From Pseudomonas sp. R76 (GTDB taxonomy: Bacteria > Pseudomonadota > Gammaproteobacteria > Pseudomonadales > Pseudomonadaceae): 64,000 nucleotides of DNA. Shown here piece by piece: positions 27,491-36,393 of the stretch. The stretch's first letter is position 1; the number at the start of each line of letters is the position of its first letter. The notes below the pieces were generated by a model. The model saw only the letters and a list, made by a program, of their open reading frames with translations. It ran no database searches and had not been told where the DNA came from. Both the position numbers and the translations under genes were made by a program. The stretch covers positions 3,596,001 through 3,660,000 of the forward strand of contig NZ_CP019428.1 in assembly GCF_009834565.1 (NCBI RefSeq), in the 5' to 3' direction.

Positions 27491-28648
27491 TTAGTCCTGA
27501 TTCAACCCCACCCGATACAACACGCCGTTATCCTCATCGGTCAGCACGTACAAAAAGCCATCCGGCCCCTGCCGCACATCGCGAATCCGCGCTTTCAAGC
27601 CTCCCAGCAAGCGCTCTTCATGAATCACCTTGTCGCCATCGAACTGCAGGCGAATCAACTCCTGGCTGGCCAGCGCGCCGATAAACAGGTTGTGCTGCCA
27701 CGCCTTGAAGCGGTCGGCGTCATAAAATGCCATGCCGCTGATGCCCGGGGATTTCTCCCACACGTGATGCGGCGGTACGGTGCCTTCCACCGTCTTGCCC
27801 TTGGCCTCGGGAATCGGCGTCAGCGAATAATTGATGCCATGGGTCGCCAGCGGCCAGCCGTAGTTCTTGCCGCGCTCGATGATATTGATTTCATCGCCGC
27901 CACGCGGCCCATGTTCGTTCTCCCAAATCGTGCCGCTCCACGGGTTCAGCGCCAGCCCCTGCGGGTTGCGCTGGCCGTAGGACCAGATCTCGGGGCGTAC
28001 GCCCTGCTGGCCGACGAAGGGGTTGTCATCCGGCACACGGCCGTCCGGGAAGATGCGCACCACTTTGCCTTGCAGCTTGTCCAGGTCCTGGGCCGTCGGG
28101 CGGTCGTTGTTTTCACCCAGGGTCACGAACAGGTAGCCATCACGGTCGAAGGCCAGGCGCGAGCCAAAGTGATTGCCGGAGGAGAGCTTGGGCTCCTGGC
28201 GCAGGATCACCTTGAAGTCCTTCAAACCACTCAAGTCATCGGCCAAACGCCCACGCCCGACGGCGGTGCCGGCTTTGCCACCCTCGCCGCCGCCTTCGGC
28301 GTACGACAGGTAGACCATGCGGTCCTCCTTGAAGTCTGGCGACAGCACCACATCGAGCAAACCGCCCTGCCCTTTGGCCCACACCTGCGGCACGCCGGTC
28401 AGTGGTGCGGAGAGCTTGCCGTCCGGGCTGACAAAACGCAGGTGGCCTGGGCGCTCGGTCACCAGGAAGCCTTGTTTGTCCGGCAGAAACGCCACCGCCC
28501 AAGGGTGATCCAGACCTTTGGCGATCGGGGTGGCGGTGATGCTGCCTTGTTCACTGGGGAATTGCTGGGCATCGGCGGCGTGCGCCGCAACGAGTGGCAG
28601 TAGCGTGGTTGCGCAAATAGCGGCTAGCAGGGTTTTGCGTAGAAACAT
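27491..28648 (-). CDS. PQQ-dependent sugar dehydrogenase (soluble aldose type, YliI-like)
   Basis: Periplasmic quinoprotein oxidising aldose sugars at C1, 385 residues with a cleavable signal (LLAAICATTLLPLVAAHAADA). It is a six-bladed beta-propeller of the GSDH family: GLDHPWAVAFLPDKQGFLVT, GQGGLLDVVLSPDF, GSRLAFDRDGYLFVTLG, NPQGLALNPWSGTIWENEHG (family N-P-Q-G and E-H-G-P-R) and GDEINIIERGKNYGWPLATHG are present. The C-terminal GPDGFLYVLTDEDNGVLYRV is the usual end. It is followed 12 bp upstream on the map by a small secreted protein gene that is transcribed first. The natural substrate is unknown. Confidence 0.9.
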   Translation of the reverse strand: MFLRKTLLAAICATTLLPLVAAHAADAQQFPSEQGSITATPIAKGLDHPWAVAFLPDKQGFLVTERPGHLRFVSPDGKLSAPLTGVPQVWAKGQGGLLDVVLSPDFKEDRMVYLSYAEGGGEGGKAGTAVGRGRLADDLSGLKDFKVILRQEPKLSSGNHFGSRLAFDRDGYLFVTLGENNDRPTAQDLDKLQGKVVRIFPDGRVPDDNPFVGQQGVRPEIWSYGQRNPQGLALNPWSGTIWENEHGPRGGDEINIIERGKNYGWPLATHGINYSLTPIPEAKGKTVEGTVPPHHVWEKSPGISGMAFYDADRFKAWQHNLFIGALASQELIRLQFDGDKVIHEERLLGGLKARIRDVRQGPDGFLYVLTDEDNGVLYRVGLNQD

Positions 28649-28660
28649 AAGACAGAATCC

Positions 28661-28975
28661 TTACCGGCGATTGCCGTTGGCATCGTAAGTGGGGGCTTTG
28701 GTATCGGTCGCAGGGCGGCTCGGCGCGGCGTTGCGCGTGGGATAGCGATTGCCTATGCCGCCGTTTTCGACGGTCGGCGCGGGGCTGGTCGGCCCGGTTT
28801 GAATACCGCGGACAGCCGGTGCATTGGGCTGTGTGCCCTGCATGCTGTTGGGGTTGGCCCGATGAATAGGGCTGTTGTTGGTGTCGTAGGTGCCGGGCAG
28901 GTTCTGCGCCTGGGCCAATGGCGCAAGTGCCAGGCCCAACGCGAGTACGGTGAGGTAACGCACACAGCTGTTCAT
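28661..28975 (-). CDS. Small secreted, low-complexity protein
   Basis: Unrecognised 104-residue protein. The first 22 residues are a clear signal peptide (YLTVLALGLALAPLAQAQ). The mature part is Asn/Pro/Thr/Gly-rich with almost no hydrophobic residues (NSPIHRANPNSMQGTQPNAP), so it is probably disordered in the periplasm. The ATG at 28975 is chosen over the GTG one codon earlier. It is 12 bp upstream of the sugar dehydrogenase gene and likely co-transcribed with it. Confidence 0.75.
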   Translation of the reverse strand: MNSCVRYLTVLALGLALAPLAQAQNLPGTYDTNNSPIHRANPNSMQGTQPNAPAVRGIQTGPTSPAPTVENGGIGNRYPTRNAAPSRPATDTKAPTYDANGNRR

Positions 28976-29159
28976 CACAAAGCCTCTCTGGGGCGAGTTG
29001 TACGAGCTTTCGATAACACGCTACGCCTTGGGTTCGGCTTTCGACACTAAATACTTTCTCATCAGGTGTAACACGATCTGTCCGCGCATCTGCCCATCGA
29101 AACTTTTGCGCACGCCTGCGAGTCACCAGCACACAGTCTCTTTTCAAGGAATCGCAGCT

Positions 29160-30011
29160 ATGCCAAGGGCAATCTGGAAAGGCGCCATCAGTTTCGGCTT
29201 GGTCCATATCCCGGTATCGCTGGTGTCGGCCACGTCCTCTCAAGGCGTTGATTTCGACTGGCTGGACAAACGAAGCATGGACCCAGTGGGCTACAAGCGC
29301 ATCAATAAGACCACCGGCAAGGAAGTCACCAAAGAGAACATCGTCAAGGGCGTGGCCTTCGAGAAAGGCCGCTACGTGGTGCTGAGCGAAGACGAAATTC
29401 GCTCTGCTCACCCCAAGTCGACCCAGACCATCGAAATCATCGCCTTTGTCGCCGCCGACCAGATCCCGCTGCAAAATATCGATACGCCCTACTTCCTGGC
29501 GCCGGACAAACGCGGCGGCAAGGTCTACGCGCTGCTGCGCGAAACCCTGAAAAAAACCGCCAAGGTCGCGCTGGCCAATGTGGTGCTGCACACCAAGCAG
29601 CACTTGGCCGCGTTAATGCCGCTTGATTCAGCCCTGGTGTTGGTGATGCTGCGCTGGCCCGCCGAAGTGCGCAGCCTCGACGAGCTTGAACTAGGCGCTG
29701 ACGTGACCAAACCCAGCCTGGCCAAAGGCGAGCTGGACATGGCCAAGCGCCTGGTCGAAGACATGAGTGCCGACTGGCAGCCCGACGAGTACCGCGACAG
29801 CTTCCAGGAGAAGATCATGGCGCTGGTGGCGAAAAAGGCCAAGGCCGGCAAAATCGAAGATGTGGAAAGCCAGGAAGGCAGCGAGGAGCGCAAATCGGCG
29901 GACGTCATCGACCTCACCGAGCTGCTCAAACGCAGCCTGGCCGGCAAGCCCGCGACCAAAAGCACGACGAAAAAGCCTGCGGCGAAAAAGTCCACCAAGA
30001 AGGCCTCTTGA
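29160..30011 (+). CDS. ku: Non-homologous end-joining protein Ku
   Basis: Homodimeric ring protein that binds DNA ends, 283 residues, the normal bacterial Ku size. The start MPRAIWKGAISFGLVHIPVSL is diagnostic, with YKRINKTTGKEV, VKGVAFEKGRYVVLSEDEI and the Lys-rich C-terminal tail (KSTTKKPAAKKSTKKAS) that in other Ku proteins contacts DNA and recruits LigD. The gene is complete. Its usual partner ligD follows 24 bp later but is a deletion remnant, so Ku here has no local ligase. The upstream AT-poor region shows no clear operator. Confidence 0.95.
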   Translation: MPRAIWKGAISFGLVHIPVSLVSATSSQGVDFDWLDKRSMDPVGYKRINKTTGKEVTKENIVKGVAFEKGRYVVLSEDEIRSAHPKSTQTIEIIAFVAADQIPLQNIDTPYFLAPDKRGGKVYALLRETLKKTAKVALANVVLHTKQHLAALMPLDSALVLVMLRWPAEVRSLDELELGADVTKPSLAKGELDMAKRLVEDMSADWQPDEYRDSFQEKIMALVAKKAKAGKIEDVESQEGSEERKSADVIDLTELLKRSLAGKPATKSTTKKPAAKKSTKKAS

Positions 30012-30035
30012 GCCTGCCATTTGCTGGAGATCGAC

Positions 30036-30709
30036 ATGGCAAAGCCCCTGAGCGAATACAACCGCAAACGCGACTTCGAGATCACCGCCGAGCCCGCCGG
30101 CAGCGCGCCTGCCGGCACACGTAAAGCCTCGGCATTGTCCTTCGTGATTCAAAAGCACGAATCGAAACGCCCGACCTGTTTGTGCTCGACCTCGACCCGG
30201 ACCCGGCGCTGCCGTGGAAAGCCATGCTGGAGGCGGCGCAACTGACGTTGTCGGTGCTCGACGAGTTGGGCTTGGAGGCGTTCGTAAAAACCAGCGGCGG
30301 CAAAGGTCTGCACCTGGTCGTGCCATTGGGGCGCCGGGATGGCTGGGACACGGTGAAGGCGTTCGCCAAAGCCTTCGCGCAATTCATGGCCGTGCAGTTG
30401 CCCGAACGTTTTACCGCCACTTCCGGCCCCAAGAACCGCGTGGGCAAGATCTTTATCGACTACCTGCGTAACGCCCGAGGCGCGAGCACGGTGGCGGCCT
30501 ACTCGGTACGGGCGCGGCCAGGCCTGCCGGTGTCTGTGCCGGTCAGTCGGGAGGAATTAAAAGGCTTGCGCGGCGCGCAGCAGTGGACAGTCGCCAACTT
30601 GCACGAGCGTTTGGACACGTTGAAAGGCGACCCGTGGGCCGGTTATGCCAACCGGCAGAAGATCAGCAAGAAGATGTGGGACAAGCTGGGCGCGACACCA
30701 CCGCAGTAA
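30036..30709 (+). pseudogene. ligD: ligD remnant with a large internal deletion
   Basis: Multifunctional LigD is normally about 840 residues: phosphoesterase, ligase and polymerase/primase domains. Here the first 44 codons are the phosphoesterase start (MAKPLSEYNRKRDFEIT, then LSFVIQKH) and the rest is the last part of the polymerase domain (ARIETPDLFVLDLDPDPALP, FVKTSGGKGLHLVVPLGRRD, GKIFIDYLRN). The join is within GCACGA at 30155-30160, where the frame also shifts. The N-terminal frame ends at 30245; the polymerase frame starts at best from a GTG at 30182. By comparison about 1.8 kb is gone, including the whole ligase domain. No functional ligase can be made. Confidence 0.9.
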
Positions 30710-30727
30710 GTCGCGCCCAAGAGGGCT

Positions 30728-31639
30728 TTAGATGAGGATGAAGATCAGCGCCAAACCTGCAAAAATCGCCCACTTTTCCAGGTAGTAACGTGCACGATTG
30801 CGCTTTTTCAGCTCCTTGCCACGCAGGCGGATCTTGTACAGGCGGGTAAACGCACGGTTCAGGCCCCCGGTCTTGTCGCCATCATCGTTCGGCGACCCCG
30901 CCGCGGCCATCACGTTACGGCTGAACCAGCGGTTGAACGCCGCCGCCCAGCGATACTTCATCGGCCGTTCGATATCGCAGAACAGGATGATGCGGTTCTG
31001 CTGCGTGGTGTTTTCCGCGTAGTGAATGTATGTCTCATCAAACATCACCGGCTCGCCGTCGCGCCAGTAGTAACTTTCGCCATCCACATTGATATAGCAG
31101 CCAGGATCGTTAGGCGTGTCCAGCCCCAAGTGATAACGGTAGGAACCCGCGTACGGATCGCGGTGGCGCACCAGCTTGGAGCCCGGTGGCAACTCGGCGA
31201 ACATCGCCGCCTTGATCGAGCCGATGCTTTGCACCAGCTCGGTGGTACGCGGGCAGAGCTTCATCGCCGACGGGTGGCTGTCGCCGTACCACTTGAGGTA
31301 AAAGCGCTTCCAGCCTGACTTGAAGAACGAGTTGAAACCCACATCGTTGTACTGCTCCGAGCGCTTGATCTCGCCCATGCGCATCAGATTCTGGCCTTCC
31401 TGGCGGATTTCCTCCCAGTGCTCCTGCAATGGGCTCAGGTCCGGAAAGTCGGCAGGCGACAGGAACGGGCGGCTTGGCTGCCTGGAGAATAAATAGAGGA
31501 AGCAATTGATCGGCGCCAGGAACGTCGAGTGGTCGCTAAGCTGGCGACCCAGCTTGTGTCGCACCCGACCACGCAGGTGAACATACGCGATGGAGGCAAC
31601 GTAGAGAGCAACAATGATGAGTTTCAAGGGATTCGTCAC
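30728..31639 (-). CDS. lpxO: Lipid A 2-hydroxylase LpxO-like (Asp/Asn beta-hydroxylase family)
   Basis: Fe(II)/2-oxoglutarate-dependent dioxygenase adding a 2-hydroxyl to a lipid A secondary acyl chain at the cytoplasmic face of the inner membrane. The 303-residue protein has an N-terminal membrane helix (LKLIIVALYVASIAYVHL) and a C-terminal one (WAIFAGLALIFILI), both typical of LpxO. The metal site is the H-x-D in LVRHRDPYAGSYRYHLGL, with a distal His in FDETYIHYAENTT; FNSFFKSGWKRFYLKWYG is another family block. It is convergent with the ligD remnant. Confidence 0.9.
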   Translation of the reverse strand: MTNPLKLIIVALYVASIAYVHLRGRVRHKLGRQLSDHSTFLAPINCFLYLFSRQPSRPFLSPADFPDLSPLQEHWEEIRQEGQNLMRMGEIKRSEQYNDVGFNSFFKSGWKRFYLKWYGDSHPSAMKLCPRTTELVQSIGSIKAAMFAELPPGSKLVRHRDPYAGSYRYHLGLDTPNDPGCYINVDGESYYWRDGEPVMFDETYIHYAENTTQQNRIILFCDIERPMKYRWAAAFNRWFSRNVMAAAGSPNDDGDKTGGLNRAFTRLYKIRLRGKELKKRNRARYYLEKWAIFAGLALIFILI

Positions 31640-31909
31640 ACGTCAGTAGAGAGAACAGGCTGCTCCTGCGTGCCCACAACGGCCGATAAGCAGCACCTGA
31701 AATCACAATTCACAAATACGCGGCACGACCGGCGATGGGAGCACCGGTTCATGACCATTGGCAGTTATTTAGCCACAGTTTGTAACCAAAGGTTAACTAA
31801 GAATTGTGAAAAGCTGTCCACTCATTGTGCTGGATCAACACCCGCACTTGTCTTGCCAGGCGCGCCATGCTGCACTAAAAGAACTTCCCTTCAGCAAAAT
31901 GGATTTTGT

Positions 31910-32296
31910 ATGTCATCCCTTTCAAACAGCGATTACCAGGCACTTCAAGGCAGTTGGGAGCAAACCGCACTCGAAGACAGCGGCGTACTCAACCCGGTTG
32001 ATGCCCACAGCGCACCGGGCGCCCTGACCACCATCACCGGCGACTGCTTTGAAGTGCGCACGACAGACGACGAGTTGCTGCTGGCCGGCCGATTTACCCT
32101 CGACAGCACCACCACGCCCAAGAGCATTACCTGGGTTGACGCGATAGGCGAAGACGCCGGCAAGCCATTGCCCGCCAGCTACCGCCTTGAAGGCGATGAT
32201 TTTGTGTTTATTGCCGCCGATGCGGGTATGCCCCGCCCGACGGTGTTCAGCACCGGGCCTGGGCAAACCATGCGCACGTTTGTACGCAGGGGTTGA
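31910..32296 (+). CDS. TIGR03067-like lipocalin-fold protein
   Basis: Cytoplasmic protein of 128 residues from the ATG at 31910, chosen because upstream in-frame codons lack family-like sequence. The pattern LQGSWEQTALEDSG, then GRFTLDSTTTPKSITWVDA, then YRLEGDDFVF and RPTVFST fits the TIGR03067 beta-barrel domain known from diverse bacteria. No function is established for the family. It is monocistronic, with 270 bp of untranslated DNA upstream and a strong terminator 93 bp downstream. Confidence 0.72.
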   Translation: MSSLSNSDYQALQGSWEQTALEDSGVLNPVDAHSAPGALTTITGDCFEVRTTDDELLLAGRFTLDSTTTPKSITWVDAIGEDAGKPLPASYRLEGDDFVFIAADAGMPRPTVFSTGPGQTMRTFVRRG

Positions 32297-32388
32297 GCCG
32301 CGCGCATCCGAATGTGCGACACGGTTTTCACACGGCCTTCACTTTCTGGCCTATAGGGTAAGGCCTACCTACTCCAGTGAATCATTTG

Positions 32389-32415
32389 GCCCGCCTCCCC
32401 TGGCGGGCTTTTTTT
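32389..32415 (+). terminator. Rho-independent terminator
   Basis: Perfect 7-bp stem (GCCCGCC 32389-32395, GGCGGGC 32402-32408), 6-base loop and seven Ts. It ends transcription of the TIGR03067-like gene; the last bases touch the stop of the convergent protease gene. Confidence 0.88.
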
Positions 32416-33892
32416 ATACGACGATATCTTCGCGAGCAACTCTTCCTTGCACATCAATGTGCATGTCCATTTTGCCATTCCCCGTGGTATCCATCCTGAA
32501 GTGCGTTCGCTGAAAGGCTGCGTCGTAGGTCACCAACACATCACCCGGGCGGGTGATAAACGTCGGGCTGAGCGGATCTTGCGCTTTACTGTGGTCATGC
32601 GGCAGCGTGGACACAAAGTTCAGAGGGCCCAACTGCTGGCGCAAGCCAGAGAAATCGAGCTTGTCTTTGCCGCTGGCAAAATCCATCACCCAGTTCGCTT
32701 TACCGCTGGAGCTGGTATCAAAGACAAAGGTGTTTGCACCCTTGCCGCCCCACATCTGTGCCCCGCCACTGCCGCCAAACAGGATATCGTTGCTCGGGCC
32801 GCCCCGCAGAACATTGAAGGCGTTATTGCCGATCAGAGTATTCTCACCTTTGCCGCCTTTGGCCTCTTCGATGGTCACACCCTTGGCGATGCTGACGTTT
32901 CCTATTAACCCCCCTACGTCAGAAGAGGAACCCGCATTAAGATTTATCGTCTGGTTTTGGCTGAATTCGGAAAAGTCGAGCGAGTCCCAACCACCGCCGT
33001 CCCACACCGCAAATAGCGGCTTGTCTTCGGCTGATTTCAGGCTGTATTGATCGCGCTCGGTATTGGAATTGAAACCATAGGTCGTATCGCCGGCGCGTGT
33101 GGCGGTGTTGGCACCATAGATTGATTGTATTGCCGATATATCGTCCAACATTAAACTGGCTGGCTCGACAGACTCTCCAGCCTCACTCAGCAAGGGTACG
33201 TTGTAGCTCATGACCGTGTAGTTTTTCGTATCTTCCGCATAATAATAAGGTTCAAGCTCTTCCTCGCCCTCTGCGTGCGGATGCCCCAGGCCTAGGCCAT
33301 GCCCCACCTCATGAATCAGTGTCGAACGCCACTTCTCTTCACTGATCTGGCGTTTGTCATCATCCGCCCAGTTGCCGAACTTGGTCGTCTGATCCAGATG
33401 ACGCATCCAAACCGTACCCTGCGCAGGATCCTTCGGGTCCGGCATGTGAGCAAACCCAGCGAACTCACTGACTTGGTCGCCGGTGCTGTAGCCTCTGTAG
33501 GTCAGATGCCCCTCACTGGCGCCAGCGGTTTTTTCAGTGAACGTAACATTGGCGACATCGGCATACTCCTGGTGCACCTTCCCGACAAACGCTTTCTGCC
33601 CCAGGGTTAAGGGTACGATTCGCTCGACCTTGTATTCGCCCATTTCTTCCTGGTTTTCGTCTGACGCCGCTGGCATCGAGGTGGAAAACTCAAAAGTCAG
33701 CTCTGTCTTGCCATTATGATTGCTGTCGGGCCAGTGTTTACCAAATCGGTTAAGCCGTTGAGCAACCTCTGCGCCGTTCAGAGAAGGATCACCGTATTCC
33801 GATGTTTTCCCACCGCCGCGCTGACTATCGTCGAGAACACGTTGGACCACCTCGTACCCCGTGGAAGGCAGTGCCGGTTTGATTTGCGCCAT
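32414..33892 (-). CDS. Serralysin-family alkaline zinc metalloprotease
   Basis: Secreted RTX protease of 492 residues from the ATG at 33892 (MAQIKPALPSTGYEVV), preferred because serralysins lack a Sec signal; an upstream in-frame start adds 21 residues. The zinc site HEVGHGLGLGH lies near residue 194, followed by the Met-turn VMSYN. The C-terminal half has a calcium-binding RTX region with fewer and looser G-G-x-G-x-D repeats than AprA (NDILFGGSGGAQMWGGKGAN). The last residues DIVV match the D plus three hydrophobics that direct type I export. No aprDEF exporter or aprI inhibitor is adjacent, so it must use an unlinked exporter. Confidence 0.9.
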   Translation of the reverse strand: MAQIKPALPSTGYEVVQRVLDDSQRGGGKTSEYGDPSLNGAEVAQRLNRFGKHWPDSNHNGKTELTFEFSTSMPAASDENQEEMGEYKVERIVPLTLGQKAFVGKVHQEYADVANVTFTEKTAGASEGHLTYRGYSTGDQVSEFAGFAHMPDPKDPAQGTVWMRHLDQTTKFGNWADDDKRQISEEKWRSTLIHEVGHGLGLGHPHAEGEEELEPYYYAEDTKNYTVMSYNVPLLSEAGESVEPASLMLDDISAIQSIYGANTATRAGDTTYGFNSNTERDQYSLKSAEDKPLFAVWDGGGWDSLDFSEFSQNQTINLNAGSSSDVGGLIGNVSIAKGVTIEEAKGGKGENTLIGNNAFNVLRGGPSNDILFGGSGGAQMWGGKGANTFVFDTSSSGKANWVMDFASGKDKLDFSGLRQQLGPLNFVSTLPHDHSKAQDPLSPTFITRPGDVLVTYDAAFQRTHFRMDTTGNGKMDMHIDVQGRVAREDIVV

Positions 33893-34046
33893 GACTGGAT
33901 ACTCCTGTGATTCCGCAGAGATTGTGGAAGGGAGGAACAGCCTTCCACGAATCAAGCCAGGAATTTATCAGCGTTATCAGCACGCAGTGTCGGACGGGTA
34001 GACCGCAGACGTAGGCCCAGACGCATGTGGCGTAGCAGCAGCGCCC

Positions 34047-34859
34047 TCAGGCGAGGCGCTTGGTAGCCGTCAGGGTAAAACACAGCGGCAGTAGCGCAGG
34101 TTGATGCTCATACTGCTCGTACAGTTCCTCACGGTTGCAATGCGGGTACTCCTGCAGATGTTCGATCTGCAAGTGCGCCGCAATCGCCCCACTCACCACA
34201 CTGCCCAGGGTATGCACATACCAATAGGACGTAGGTCCGGGAATTTCATCCAGCCCCTCGTAGACAATTGACTCCTGCAACACCAAGGGGTCGCGCTGGA
34301 AGTACGACGTGGCGGGCAAAAGCGGGTTGGCGGCCAGCGGGTCGAACACCTCCAGGAACGGGTGGGTTTCGTAAATCACCAAGGTGCCACCGGGCTTGAG
34401 CGTGCTTGCCACATGTTGCATAAACGCCGCCACATCCGGCATCCAGCCCAATACGCCAATGGTCACCAAGGCAATATCAAAGCGCCCGTGCACACGCTCG
34501 GGCAGTTGATAAATGTCGGCCTCAATAAATTCGGGGTTGTGGGGCGAAACTTCAGCCAGTTCCTGTGCTTGCTGAAGGAAGGCGCGGGATTGATCCACAC
34601 CCACCACGGAGCGCGCGCCCAGGCTGAACAGCGACAGGCTTTCACGCCCGTTGTTGCAGCCCAGTTGCACCACGTCCTTGCCGGCCACGCAGACCTCTTG
34701 CAGCAGTGCGGTAATGGTGGGGTCCAGGCATGAAAAGTCGGCAAGCGCCACCGATTCCAGCAGTGCTTTCCAGTTAGCGGTGTCTTTGTGCAGTTTGGCG
34801 GATGCATCCCAAGCATGTTTGTTGCTGGCGATGGCCTGTTGGGCTGAGGGCATGTCCAT
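34047..34859 (-). CDS. Class I SAM-dependent methyltransferase
   Basis: Cytoplasmic Rossmann-fold methyltransferase of 270 residues. Motif I is DVVQLGCNNGRESLSL, the acidic end of strand 2 is VVGVDQSRAF, motif II region FIEADIYQLPE, and VTIGVLGWMPDVAAFM corresponds to the motif IV region. The substrate is unknown. It is transcribed away from the neighbouring MFS gene, whose start lies 111 bp away, so the two may share a divergent promoter region. Confidence 0.85.
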   Translation of the reverse strand: MDMPSAQQAIASNKHAWDASAKLHKDTANWKALLESVALADFSCLDPTITALLQEVCVAGKDVVQLGCNNGRESLSLFSLGARSVVGVDQSRAFLQQAQELAEVSPHNPEFIEADIYQLPERVHGRFDIALVTIGVLGWMPDVAAFMQHVASTLKPGGTLVIYETHPFLEVFDPLAANPLLPATSYFQRDPLVLQESIVYEGLDEIPGPTSYWYVHTLGSVVSGAIAAHLQIEHLQEYPHCNREELYEQYEHQPALLPLCFTLTATKRLA

Positions 34860-34970
34860 TGCGTCTCCAGAGAGTCAGTACAGCGGGCTATGGAAAATAA
34901 TCCAAGTACCGCTCGGATGAAACCTTCCGGGGCGCGAAACTTCCAGCCAGGCCCGCAGGTCACTAAGCCA

Positions 34971-36251
34971 ATGAGTGTTCAGCCCCTGAACACCCTTGCC
35001 GAAGATATCGCCGTGGCCAATCACTCCGACCTGCGCAATACCTTGTCCCTGGACAGCCTGAATTTCTTCCTGGCGGATGTGCGTGACGGCCTCGGCCCTT
35101 ATTTGGCGATCTACCTGCTGGCCGTGCACAAATGGGACCCGGCCAGCATCGGCGTGGTCATGACCCTGGCCGGTATCGCCGCGTTGCTCACCCAAGGCCC
35201 GGCGGGCGCATTGATCGACCGCACGCGCAGCAAGCGTGCGGTGATCGCGGTGGCCGCCATCCTGGTGACCGTCAGTTGCCTGGTGCTGCCGTTTGTCAGC
35301 TCGTTCAGTTGGGTGGCAGTGACCCAGGCGGCCAGTGCTGTCGCCGCGTCGGTGTTTGCCCCGGCCATTTCGGCCATTTCCCTCGGGATAACCGGGCCGC
35401 GCGCCTTCACCCGCCGCACCGGGCGCAATGAAACCTTCAACCACGCCGGCAACGCCGTGGCCGCGCTGCTGGCGGGCGGCCTGGCCTACCTGTTCGGCCC
35501 GGTGGTGGTGTTTTACCTGATGGCGTTTATGGCGCTGGCCAGTATCGTCGCGGTCAGTTGTGTGTCGGCGTCGGCGATTGACCACGAAGTCGCGCGCGGC
35601 TTCGACCCGGCTCACAGCAGTGAGCATGAACAACCTTCCGGCGTGAAAGTGCTGCTGGCCAACCGCCCGCTACTGCTGTTCGCCATCTGCTGCGCGCTGT
35701 TCCACTTGGCGAATGCCGCGATGCTGCCGCTGGTCAGCCAGAAGCTGTCGCAGATCAACCTGCAAATGGCCACGCCGCTGACCTCGGCATGCATTGTCGC
35801 GGCGCAATTGGTGATGGTGCCGATGGCCTGGCTGGTGGGCAGCAAAGCCGACGTATGGGGGCGCAAACCACTGTTGCTGGCTGGCTTCATGATTTTGCCG
35901 CTGCGCGGCGTTTTGTACACCTTGTCCAGCGACCCTTATTGGCTGGTGGCCGTGCAGATGCTTGACGGCATCGGCGCAGGGATTTTCGGCGCGCTGTTCC
36001 CGGTGATCGTCAAGGACCTGACCCAAGGCACGGGCCGCTTCAACGTCAGCCTGGGCGCGCTGTCCACGGTGTTTGGCCTGGGCGCGGCGCTGAGCACCAG
36101 CCTGGCCGGATTCGTGGTGCAACAGGCCGGTTACAACGCGGCCTTCCTGACCCTGGCCGCCGTTGCGGCGCTGGCTTTGGCGCTGTTATGGCTGGCCATG
36201 CCGGAGACATTGGCAAAACCATCGTTCGCACGCATTACAACTGTCACCTGA
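34971..36251 (+). CDS. MFS transporter
   Basis: Twelve-helix major facilitator of about 426 residues. Family marks are the motif-A block GALIDRTRSKRAVIAVAAI between helices 2 and 3, and its repeat WLVGSKADVWGRKPLLLAG between helices 8 and 9. DVRDGLGPYLAIYLLAVHKW at helix 1 recalls a subgroup of uncharacterised Pseudomonas MFS exporters. I take the ATG at 34971; an in-frame ATG at 34890 would add 27 hydrophilic residues. The substrate is unknown. Confidence 0.85.
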   Translation: MSVQPLNTLAEDIAVANHSDLRNTLSLDSLNFFLADVRDGLGPYLAIYLLAVHKWDPASIGVVMTLAGIAALLTQGPAGALIDRTRSKRAVIAVAAILVTVSCLVLPFVSSFSWVAVTQAASAVAASVFAPAISAISLGITGPRAFTRRTGRNETFNHAGNAVAALLAGGLAYLFGPVVVFYLMAFMALASIVAVSCVSASAIDHEVARGFDPAHSSEHEQPSGVKVLLANRPLLLFAICCALFHLANAAMLPLVSQKLSQINLQMATPLTSACIVAAQLVMVPMAWLVGSKADVWGRKPLLLAGFMILPLRGVLYTLSSDPYWLVAVQMLDGIGAGIFGALFPVIVKDLTQGTGRFNVSLGALSTVFGLGAALSTSLAGFVVQQAGYNAAFLTLAAVAALALALLWLAMPETLAKPSFARITTVT

Positions 36252-36393
36252 CATATGCGACAATGCGCGCCAAATTCCAACACACATCCAAAATTTTCTG
36301 CTCAGCGACCGGGTTTCGCGCCTTGATGTCGCTGTTGACGCATGCCTGAAGGCTCCTGCCGCCACGCTCGCAACCCATTGATAGGTAAAGTAA

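Noticed and set aside
28998..29159. A 54-residue N-terminal extension of Ku
   Set aside because: The ATG at 29160 gives the canonical Ku start MPRAIWKG; the upstream in-frame codons do not resemble any Ku protein.
30182..30709. A free-standing LigD polymerase/primase-only gene starting at the GTG at 30182
   Set aside because: The frame contains only the last part of the polymerase domain and lacks the start of that fold and any ribosome site, so a deletion remnant explains it better.
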